A stretch of 5,005 nt of DNA, from contig DGQA01000039.1 of NCBI GenBank assembly GCA_002390705.1, positions 1-5,005 of the forward strand, read 5' to 3'. This document shows positions 1-5,005 of this stretch, in pieces. A program made the translations under genes and the position numbers. Position 1 is the first letter of the stretch; every line of letters starts with the position of its first letter. The notes below the pieces were generated by a model. It made no database searches and was not told the DNA's origin. It worked only from the letters and a program-made list of their open reading frames with translations. This DNA is from Actinobacteria bacterium UBA4426. GTDB taxonomy: Bacteria; Actinomycetota; Actinomycetes; S36-B12.

Positions 1-1
1 G

Positions 2-988
2 GACCAAACGAAGTTACCCAGCCAAGAAATTGATTTTGTGGCTCACACGGTTGATGAAGTTGTGGATGCCGTGGATCGGTTAGTGGTCCGAGGAGCCCCG
101 GCGCTTGGCGCTGTGGGGGCCTTCGGCGTCGTCGTCGCGATGGACCAAGGCGCGCGTGAATCTTGGACGGCCGACCAGCTGAGCCAACAGATTCTTCGGA
201 TTCGCAACGCGCGCCCGACAGCTGTGAATCTCGCGTGGGGCGTGGATCGGGTTCAACCATTTGCGGTGCAAGGACGCGATGAGGTACTTACGCAAGCACA
301 TCAAATAGTTGTGGAAGACACTGCAGCCAACCGTAAATTGTCTGAACTTGGGGCAGATTGGATTCTCCAACGCACTGGCGCGAGCAAATTGCGAGTTCTC
401 ACCCATTGCAATACCGGAGCTCTCGCTACAACGGGTTGGGGCACGGCTCTTGGGGTCATTAGAGAATTACACGAGCGTGGCGCGTTGGATGTTGTTTACG
501 TGGACGAAACCAGGCCCCTGTTGCAGGGTGCCCGTCTCACCGCGTGGGAGTTAGAACGAGAAGGGATCGACTACCGAGTTCAAGCCGATGGGGCTGCATC
601 GTCGACAATCCTGCGCGGGCTGGTTGACTTTGCCATCATTGGCGCTGACCGGATCGCTCGAAACGGAGATTCGGCCAACAAGATCGGATCCGTTGGTGTG
701 GCTTTAGCTTGTCAGGCCGCGGGAATCCCCTTCATGGTGGCTGCGCCGTCATCCACGGTTGACCTTGATACGGCAAGTGGCGAGGAAATCGAGATTGAAT
801 TACGCGATGGCGCCGAAGTCACTCAACTGGCCGGAGTGAATATCGCTCCGATGGGTGCCCAAGGCTTTAATCCGGCATTTGACGTCACGCCTGCCAAGTA
901 TATTTCCGCCATCGTCACCGAAAAATGCGTTGTCGAGCCGAAAGACTCACCCGATGTCAGTGCACTAGTAAACGGAGTGAACAAATGA
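2..988 (+). CDS. mtnA: MtnA-family 5-substituted ribose-1-phosphate isomerase, 5'-partial
   Basis: Aldose-ketose isomerase of the MtnA/eIF2B-like family. Family members convert 5-methylthioribose-1-phosphate, or 5-deoxyribose-1-phosphate in the DrdI branch, to the ribulose-1-phosphate; the enzyme is cytosolic. The frame is open to the left edge and reads DQTKLP before the first possible start (GTG at 38), which matches the N-terminal DQT-LP motif of MtnA, so the true start lies upstream and GTG38 is probably internal. Counting from the GTG38 codon, visible motifs are RGAPA (18-22), THCNTGALAT with the catalytic Cys124, DETRPLLQGARLTAWEL (156-172), GADRIARNGDSANKIG with the catalytic Asp204, the AAPSSTVD substrate loop (235-242) and NPAFDVTPAKYI near the C-terminus. 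About 328 residues are visible, so only a short N-terminal piece is missing. The stop overlaps the start of the next gene (ATGA), implying one operon with the aldolase/dehydrogenase. The family call is firm. Whether the substrate is methylthio- or deoxyribose-phosphate is not decided; the symbol follows the family. Confidence 0.93.
   Translation, partial: DQTKLPSQEIDFVAHTVDEVVDAVDRLVVRGAPALGAVGAFGVVVAMDQGARESWTADQLSQQILRIRNARPTAVNLAWGVDRVQPFAVQGRDEVLTQAHQIVVEDTAANRKLSELGADWILQRTGASKLRVLTHCNTGALATTGWGTALGVIRELHERGALDVVYVDETRPLLQGARLTAWELEREGIDYRVQADGAASSTILRGLVDFAIIGADRIARNGDSANKIGSVGVALACQAAGIPFMVAAPSSTVDLDTASGEEIEIELRDGAEVTQLAGVNIAPMGAQGFNPAFDVTPAKYISAIVTEKCVVEPKDSPDVSALVNGVNK
974..977 (+). 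promoter_or_regulatory. Ribosome binding site fixing the start of the aldolase/SDR gene
   Basis: GGAG lies seven bases before the ATG at 985, inside the last codons of the isomerase gene. It supports ATG985 over the in-frame ATG at 925. Starting at 925 would add 20 residues (Arg- and Cys-rich, unlike the family's N-terminus) and would overlap the isomerase gene by 64 bases. Starting at 985 gives a four-base ATGA overlap, the usual layout for translational coupling. Confidence 0.75.
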
Positions 989-2991
989 GCGACGCCATCG
1001 AAATCCCAGAAGCACTGCAGCAGTTAGTGGATCGCAGTAATTTAATCGGTGACGACATGTCCTTAGTCGTCTATGGTGGCGGCAACACGTCGTCAAAGGG
1101 CGAGGTGAAAGATCATCTCGGACGACTGCAAGAAGTAATGTGGGTTAAAGGATCTGGTGCAGACATGCGCGGCTCAATCCTGAGTGACTATCCTGGATTG
1201 CGACTCAGTGAACTCCTGGCCCTGAGAAACATGGACGAACTCACCGATGAGCAGATGACCGATTTTGTGACTCGCGCGCTGATGGACCCAAGCGCTCGCC
1301 GACCTTCAATTGAGACCCTGCTCCATGCATTTTTACCTTTCAAGCATATTGATCATGTCCATGCGGATGCTATTTGTGCGTTAACAAATCACGCAGATGG
1401 AAAGCGCATCACGGCCGAAGCGTTGGGTGAAGGGTTCGCCTACGTTGACTGGATGCGACCTGGCTTTGAGCTCAGCAAGATTGTGGGAGATCTTGCCAAT
1501 TACGACGGAGTGGTGCTGGCCCATCATGGACTTGTCAATTGGGCTGAAGACTCAGACGCTTGCCTAGCGCGCACGCGGGAAATTGTTGCTAAAGCACAAA
1601 ACTTCGTAAGCGAGTACAAAATCCCAGCGGGACCACCCGCTAGGCATGACGATCTTGATGACGACGAAATCAGAACATTACTCTTGCGGTTGCGTGGATC
1701 GGTCTCGCGTGAGCAACGTCGAATCGTGCGAGTGGATGACAGACTGCGTCATGTCGCTGACCATCCACAACTCGACGCAATCGTGGCGGGATCGGTTTCG
1801 AGTGCGGATCACATGCTACGGATTAAGCCGCTTTCATTGGCTTTATCAGATCAAGCGCGAGAACAGGAAAATGGAATTCGTGAAGCCGTAGACACTTATC
1901 GCGCCGGTTATGACACCTACGTGGAGCGCAACCTGGATCTTATGCCAGAAGGATTCTCCGGACATGACTCACATCCTCGAGTGGTAATGGTTCCAGGATT
2001 AGGGGCGATTACCACGGGAATCAATCAGGCCGAGGCCAAAGTTGCGGCGGATATCGCGCTTCACACTCACACGGTCGCAGCAACCGTGTTAGACACCTTT
2101 GGTCCACCAGAACCGCTAGCAGAAGCAGAAACATTCAGGTTCGATTACTGGCCCATGGAGCTTTACAAACTGTCATTGAAACCGGCTCCCAAGGAGTTTG
2201 CGGGCCGGGTAGTCGCAGTGACGGGCGCGGGTTCAGGCATCGGCCGCGGCATCGCCATGCATCTTGCCGCCAATGGTGCCTCTCTCGTTCTGGCAGATTT
2301 AGACATTGACTCGCTAGAGGGCGTGGGCGCAGAAATTACTGGGGCGGGGGGAGCTGAGCCGCGTCTTGTGGGTGGTGACCAATCGGACCCACTGGTTGTT
2401 TCATCCACGATTCAATGTGCCATTGACTCTTTCGGGGGTATCGATGGGATTGTGCCTAATGCTGGAATCGGAGTTCCAGGTAATCTCGATGATCTCACCC
2501 TCGAACAATGGGAATTGGGCCTGCGCGTTAATTTAACGAGTGCGTTTCTCCTCACGCAGGAAGCAATCCGTGCCTTCAAAATTCAAGGTATTGGGGGCGC
2601 TATTGCATATGTCGCCAGTAAAAATGCATTTGGCCCAGGCGCGGGTTTTGGTGCTTACTCGGCTTCTAAGGCCGGCATGATTCAACTGATGCGCATCGCA
2701 GCGATTGAGGGTGGCAAATTTGGGATTCGAGCCAATGCGGTTAATCCAGACGCTGTCTTTGATAATTCCAAGCTATGGGAGGGCGGAGTGCGTGAGGAAC
2801 GGGCAGCTGCTCATGGAATCGCACCGGACGAACTCGAAGATTTCTACGCTGCACGGAACCTGCTCAATCGTCGAGTGACCACGGTCGACGTGGCGTCATC
2901 TGTGGCCTTTTTACTCTCGGAGAAGGCGTCAAGAACAACCGGGTGCGTGATCACAGTTGATGGCGGAGTCTCGGCAGCATTCCCGCGCTGA
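985..2991 (+). CDS. Bifunctional class II aldolase / short-chain dehydrogenase
   Basis: 668-residue two-domain cytosolic enzyme with the architecture of the rhamnulose-1-phosphate aldolase/dehydrogenase (RhaD-type) family, and near its usual length. The N-terminal class II aldolase/adducin domain (about 10-215) shows GGGNTSSK (31-38, phosphate/substrate loop), a likely catalytic Glu110 in PSIET, zinc ligands His124 and His126 in HVHAD, and a further His at 180/181 in AHHG. A connecting region follows (about 220-400; HPRVVMVPGLG at 330-340). The C-terminal SDR domain (about 405-668) has TGAGSGIG (413-420), Asp438 after strand 2 (suggests NAD rather than NADP), PNAG (491-494) and the full tetrad Asn516, Ser545, Tyr558, Lys562, plus the family's VNPDAVF (586-592). 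Known chemistry is cleavage of a ketose-1-phosphate to DHAP and an aldehyde, with redox of the aldehyde by the SDR. Following an MtnA-type isomerase, the substrate may be 5-methylthioribulose- or 5-deoxyribulose-1-phosphate (inference). Rhamnulose-1-phosphate is the alternative, but no rhamnose genes are visible. Confidence 0.92.
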   Translation: MSDAIEIPEALQQLVDRSNLIGDDMSLVVYGGGNTSSKGEVKDHLGRLQEVMWVKGSGADMRGSILSDYPGLRLSELLALRNMDELTDEQMTDFVTRALMDPSARRPSIETLLHAFLPFKHIDHVHADAICALTNHADGKRITAEALGEGFAYVDWMRPGFELSKIVGDLANYDGVVLAHHGLVNWAEDSDACLARTREIVAKAQNFVSEYKIPAGPPARHDDLDDDEIRTLLLRLRGSVSREQRRIVRVDDRLRHVADHPQLDAIVAGSVSSADHMLRIKPLSLALSDQAREQENGIREAVDTYRAGYDTYVERNLDLMPEGFSGHDSHPRVVMVPGLGAITTGINQAEAKVAADIALHTHTVAATVLDTFGPPEPLAEAETFRFDYWPMELYKLSLKPAPKEFAGRVVAVTGAGSGIGRGIAMHLAANGASLVLADLDIDSLEGVGAEITGAGGAEPRLVGGDQSDPLVVSSTIQCAIDSFGGIDGIVPNAGIGVPGNLDDLTLEQWELGLRVNLTSAFLLTQEAIRAFKIQGIGGAIAYVASKNAFGPGAGFGAYSASKAGMIQLMRIAAIEGGKFGIRANAVNPDAVFDNSKLWEGGVREERAAAHGIAPDELEDFYAARNLLNRRVTTVDVASSVAFLLSEKASRTTGCVITVDGGVSAAFPR

Positions 2992-2994
2992 AAT

Positions 2995-3041
2995 AAAAAA
3001 ACAAGGCCTTGCGGTCATCACATTGCCGATCCGATTTTTTT
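2995..3041. terminator. Probable bidirectional Rho-independent terminator
   Basis: Four bases after the aldolase/SDR stop, a run of seven A (2995-3001) is matched by a run of seven T (3035-3041). Between them CGGTC (3012-3016) can pair with GATCCG (3028-3033) with one bulged T, and there is a perfect 10-base palindrome CAAGGCCTTG (3002-3011). Read on plus, the structure ends in T7; read on minus, it also ends in T7, so it could serve both convergent units. The GC stem is short and imperfect, so this is a moderate call. It lies about 150 bases beyond the stop of the minus-strand unit. Confidence 0.5.
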
Positions 3042-3068
3042 ATGAAAAGCAGCTCGGCATAAAACAGT

Positions 3069-3102
3069 GTCAGTGAACGAGTTCTAGCGAGTGATCATTG
3101 AC
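3069..3102 (+). repeat. Inverted repeat, 8-bp arms, in the intergenic gap
   Basis: GTCAGTGA (3069-3076) can pair with TCATTGAC (3095-3102): eight pairs, one of them G-U, around an 18-base loop. The wobble pair forms only in the plus-strand RNA; on minus it becomes an A-C mismatch. No T-run follows, so it is not a classical terminator. It could be an operator-like site, an RNA end-protecting hairpin, or chance. No promoter could be recognised beside it. Confidence 0.25.
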
Positions 3103-3207
3103 GAAGTAACCAAACCTGAGCTTCTGGAACAATGGGCACCGGATGACTTTTCGTTTTTCATGGCAGAAAGGAATTCAGTCTGTACCCGTCACACAGACGA
3201 GGCGTGA
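3091..3207 (+). CDS. Doubtful 38-residue reading frame in the intergenic gap
   Basis: A GTG-initiated frame runs for 38 codons to TGA and overlaps the antisense 3' end of the RuBisCO-like gene by 19 bases. An in-frame TAG sits at 3085-3087, so it cannot extend further left, and no good ribosome binding site precedes it. The peptide starts VIIDEVTKPELLEQWAPDD (soluble, acidic, no membrane segment) and matches no family I recognise. It fills most of the otherwise empty gap and its residue mix looks protein-like, but a frame this short can arise by chance. It could also be the remnant of a lost gene. It is listed so the gap is not left unexplained. Confidence 0.15.
   Translation: MIIDEVTKPELLEQWAPDDFSFFMAERNSVCTRHTDEA
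3178..3198. repeat. Short inverted repeat spanning the stop of the RuBisCO-like gene
   Basis: GTCTGT (3178-3183) and ACAGAC (3193-3198) form a six-pair stem with a nine-base loop that contains the minus-strand TGA stop. No T-run follows on the minus strand, so it is at most a weak 3'-end hairpin for the transketolase/RuBisCO-like transcript. Chance is quite possible. Confidence 0.25.
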
Positions 3208-4328
3208 ACCATTTCAACCAGTTCCCGCGCGTTGGTGAATAAATCTCCGCGGTGGAGTGCTCCGCCAATCAGCAGGGTGAGGTCATTGCCGTAGACCTCG
3301 ATCATCTCGGGGACGCGATCCTGCGTCATGCCGCCACCTGGGCTGGGAAAGATTGGAGCAATTCCGCCAAGTGGCGCGGCGCATGCCTGGGCGATCTCTT
3401 CACATTGTTGTTGACTGAATGAAAAGCGTCCGCCGTAATTGGGGAAGATACTGATATCGGCACCGGCCAGTCGCATGATCGTGCCAAACACGATTCCGTG
3501 GCTAATTCCCTGCTGGGGGTTTACTACCGTTGACCCTAAAAATGATGGATGCGACATGATGGGAAGGTTCAGTTCGGAGTCTTCTGCCAAGACGTGCAAG
3601 CTGTCGAATCCAGTGAGTCCGGGAAGGACAAGTAGGGCGCCAGCGCCCCACTCTTTTGCTTGATGGGCGGCATCTACCAGTTGATCAGCCGGCACGTTGA
3701 GTGCGGGCATGTATACCGAGTGGTGGTCGCTACTTGCGTCTATTTCGCAGACAAGACGTGAAATTGTGTGAACGCGTTCAGCCCAAGGAGCCCATGGTTG
3801 GCTGGCCAATCCGTGGTCGTCTTTGATCATGTCGAAGCCGGCACGGGCGAGTGTGACTGCGGTTGCACCCAATTCTTCGGGGGAAAGACCCATGGGTTTC
3901 AAAGCGGTACAGAGTAACGGCCGTCTTGGTGCGTTAAAAAGTGAACGCACACCTGAGATTCCAAATCGTGGTCCACTAAAGCCAGCGAGAAATGCGGCGG
4001 GCAGTTGCAGGTCAATTATGCGAACGCCATTGAGTAGTGACACATTCCCCCACAGCACGTTCAGGAACTGCACTAAACCACCGCCGGTCACTCCGAGCGG
4101 GTAACTGATCTGGACCACTTGTTGGTCAATGTCTTCAATACGTCCAACAACTTCGTTTTGAATCCAGGTGGGAGCGAGGTCAAAGGGAAACTCGATCGTT
4201 TGCTCGGTGCGAATAGCTTCGGCAACTGCCTGCGGTTCCACGCCAATCCCAGGATCTATCCGGTAGGTAACGACTATGCGAGCTAAATCCGCATCCTGAC
4301 TCGAATTTGCTGGGTCAGCTGCACTCAT
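3189..4328 (-). CDS. RuBisCO-like protein (form IV RLP)
   Basis: 379-residue homologue of the RuBisCO large chain, shorter than true RuBisCO (about 450-480) and unlikely to fix CO2. An N-terminal alpha/beta domain (about 15-125) is followed by a TIM barrel. Aligned by eye with RuBisCO: Lys144 in TALKPMGLS matches Lys175; Lys169-Asp170-Asp171-His172 matches the KDDE metal motif but with His for Glu204; His260 in MSHPSFLGS lies near His294; loop 6 reads FPNYGGRFSFS (295-305) with Arg301 about where Lys334 should be; Ser329 in SPGGG matches Ser379; Gly355-Gly356 match the phosphate-binding glycines. Known RLPs isomerise 5-methylthioribulose-1-phosphate (MTA-isoprenoid shunt), enolise diketo-methylthiopentyl-phosphate (MtnW), or decarboxylate 3-oxo-isoapionate-4-phosphate (OiaX). 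Convergence with an MtnA-type gene favours a ketose-phosphate substrate of the first kind (inference), while the coupled transketolase leaves a branched-sugar role open. The ATG is preceded by GAGG four bases upstream and overlaps the transketolase stop (ATGA). Confidence 0.93.
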   Translation of the reverse strand: MSAADPANSSQDADLARIVVTYRIDPGIGVEPQAVAEAIRTEQTIEFPFDLAPTWIQNEVVGRIEDIDQQVVQISYPLGVTGGGLVQFLNVLWGNVSLLNGVRIIDLQLPAAFLAGFSGPRFGISGVRSLFNAPRRPLLCTALKPMGLSPEELGATAVTLARAGFDMIKDDHGLASQPWAPWAERVHTISRLVCEIDASSDHHSVYMPALNVPADQLVDAAHQAKEWGAGALLVLPGLTGFDSLHVLAEDSELNLPIMSHPSFLGSTVVNPQQGISHGIVFGTIMRLAGADISIFPNYGGRFSFSQQQCEEIAQACAAPLGGIAPIFPSPGGGMTQDRVPEMIEVYGNDLTLLIGGALHRGDLFTNARELVEMVHASSV

Positions 4329-5005
4329 AGTGCCTCTGCCTTTGCCTCACTATGTAGTGCAGCGACCCGAATCTCGGCAAGATCGGAATCCGGAATATTC
4401 AGACTTGAGCCGGTGAGGGCTTCCGCACGATCAACCAACGCTCGGGCATCAAGTTGGTACTCCTTGAGCAAGTAGGGCAGTGAAGCTCCGTGGGCGTAAG
4501 TGTCATTAAGCCCAATTCGGGATAGGGGTACAGCTATCGCATTCTCGGCCATAACTTCGGCGACAGCTGAGCCAAGACCACCGGTAACCAAATGATTTTC
4601 CATTGTGATGACACCTTTGCGAGCACTCGTCAAAGCAGCCGTCACGGTCGGATCGGAAAAAGGTTTGAGGGTGGAAACGTGGAGGTGGGTGACTTTGAGA
4701 CCCCGATCAACCATGGCGGGAACCGCTCGCATGGCCTCTTCGGTGCAGATCCCGGAAGTCACAATTACGATGTCGGCCGGTTCATTAATGTCTTCACCTA
4801 CGCGAGTGAGCACCCGTGCTTGATTGAACTCCATCGGGGTGTCAAACAGTCGAGGGACTTCGCCACGAAGCATGCGCACATAGACGGGACCATCGATGGC
4901 GTGGGCGATATCAAGGACGCTCTCGACTTCGGTGGCGTCCCCCACTTCCAGCACGGACATATTGGGAATTACCCGCATAATTGCGATGTCATCGATCGAT
5001 TGATG
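4325..5005 (-). CDS. Transketolase C-terminal subunit (split type), partial at its N-terminus
   Basis: Pyrimidine-binding plus C-terminal domains of a two-subunit, thiamine-diphosphate transketolase; the partner carrying the ThDP diphosphate site is normally a separate gene just upstream. The frame continues past the Met codon at 4978 to the window edge and reads HQSIDDIAI then MRVIPN, the family's THQ-(S/A)-xxDIAxMR segment, so that Met is internal and the start lies outside the window. 226 residues are visible of roughly 310-330. Counting from Met4978: DATEVES (14-20), VYVRMLRGEVP (32-42), a C-terminal domain with Glu127-Asn128-His129, GGLGS (133-137) and RIGLNDTYAHGAS (154-166), typical of split transketolases. 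It would move two-carbon ketol units between sugar phosphates in the cytosol. Coupled to the RuBisCO-like gene, it may be a pathway-specific enzyme (compare AptA/AptB, apulose-4-phosphate transketolase) rather than the housekeeping pentose-phosphate enzyme; this is inference. Confidence 0.9.
   Translation of the reverse strand, partial: HQSIDDIAIMRVIPNMSVLEVGDATEVESVLDIAHAIDGPVYVRMLRGEVPRLFDTPMEFNQARVLTRVGEDINEPADIVIVTSGICTEEAMRAVPAMVDRGLKVTHLHVSTLKPFSDPTVTAALTSARKGVITMENHLVTGGLGSAVAEVMAENAIAVPLSRIGLNDTYAHGASLPYLLKEYQLDARALVDRAEALTGSSLNIPDSDLAEIRVAALHSEAKAEAL
4333..4336 (-). promoter_or_regulatory. Ribosome binding site of the RuBisCO-like gene
   Basis: On the minus strand, GAGG lies four bases before the ATG at 4328, inside the last codons of the transketolase gene (which end GCA GAG GCA CTA TGA). 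The spacing is a little short. Together with the ATGA overlap it suggests the RuBisCO-like protein is translated by coupling to the transketolase subunit, and it supports this start. Confidence 0.5.

Noticed and set aside
38..40. GTG at 38 as the true start of the isomerase gene
   Set aside because: The codons before it (from base 2) read DQTKLP, a conserved MtnA motif, and no stop or ribosome site intervenes, so the gene begins outside the window.
925..984. Upstream ATG at 925 as start of the aldolase/SDR fusion
   Set aside because: It adds an atypical Arg/Cys-rich tail lying wholly inside the isomerase gene. ATG985 has GGAG at proper spacing and gives an ATGA overlap.
3098..3103. TTGACG as a -35 promoter element
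   Set aside because: No -10-like hexamer occurs at 16-18 bases, and no gene starts downstream on that strand.
3082..3157. 25-codon minus-strand frame (MKNEKSS...) below the RLP gene
   Set aside because: Very short, low-complexity Ser-rich peptide with no ribosome site, lying downstream of the unit and opposite another weak frame.
3189..4328. True CO2-fixing RuBisCO
   Set aside because: The chain is short, the KDDE glutamate is His, and the loop-6 lysine is absent, which fits a form IV RuBisCO-like protein.
4976..4978. Met codon at 4978 as the transketolase start
   Set aside because: The frame continues to the edge with HQSIDDIAI, a conserved internal transketolase segment, so this Met is internal.
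4988..5001. Repeated ATCGATCGAT string near the right edge
   Set aside because: It encodes the conserved Ser-Ile-Asp of the transketolase, so it is explained by coding sequence.

Overview
The window is bacterial and gene-dense. It holds four genes arranged as two convergent two-gene units, with one 197-base gap between the units. Base composition is moderate, and starts and stops are conventional. Within each pair the genes overlap by four bases (ATGA), so each pair looks translationally coupled. The MtnA-like protein and the aldolase/SDR fusion read like actinobacterial relatives, but I can only suggest Actinomycetota weakly; no 16S or other taxonomic marker is present.

Plus strand, left unit. 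The window opens inside a gene for an MtnA-family aldose-1-phosphate isomerase (methylthioribose-1-phosphate isomerase type). Its start lies upstream of base 1, because the conserved N-terminal DQTKLP motif is read before any start codon. It overlaps a 668-residue fusion protein: an N-terminal class II (zinc) aldolase domain joined to a C-terminal NAD-type short-chain dehydrogenase. This is the same architecture as the bifunctional rhamnulose-1-phosphate aldolase/dehydrogenase family.

Middle. Bases 2992-3188 hold a probable bidirectional terminator (A7...T7), two small inverted repeats and a doubtful 38-codon reading frame.

Minus strand, right unit. Read from the right edge, the unit contains the C-terminal subunit of a split transketolase (cut by the window edge). 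It is coupled to a RuBisCO-like protein (form IV) that has kept some RuBisCO active-site residues but lacks the canonical KDDE and loop-6 lysine.

How they may work together (inference). An MtnA-type isomerase makes a 5-substituted ribulose-1-phosphate. A class II aldolase can split that into DHAP and a small aldehyde, and the fused SDR could reduce or oxidise the aldehyde in place. RuBisCO-like proteins are known to act on the same kind of compound (5-methylthioribulose-1-phosphate) in the MTA-isoprenoid shunt, and others act in apionate breakdown, where transketolase subunits are also known in the related apiose route. The window may therefore be a salvage or catabolic locus for methylthioribose, 5-deoxyribose or a branched sugar. 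The combination of MtnA, aldolase-SDR, RuBisCO-like protein and split transketolase is the most interesting aspect. The substrate cannot be settled from the sequence.
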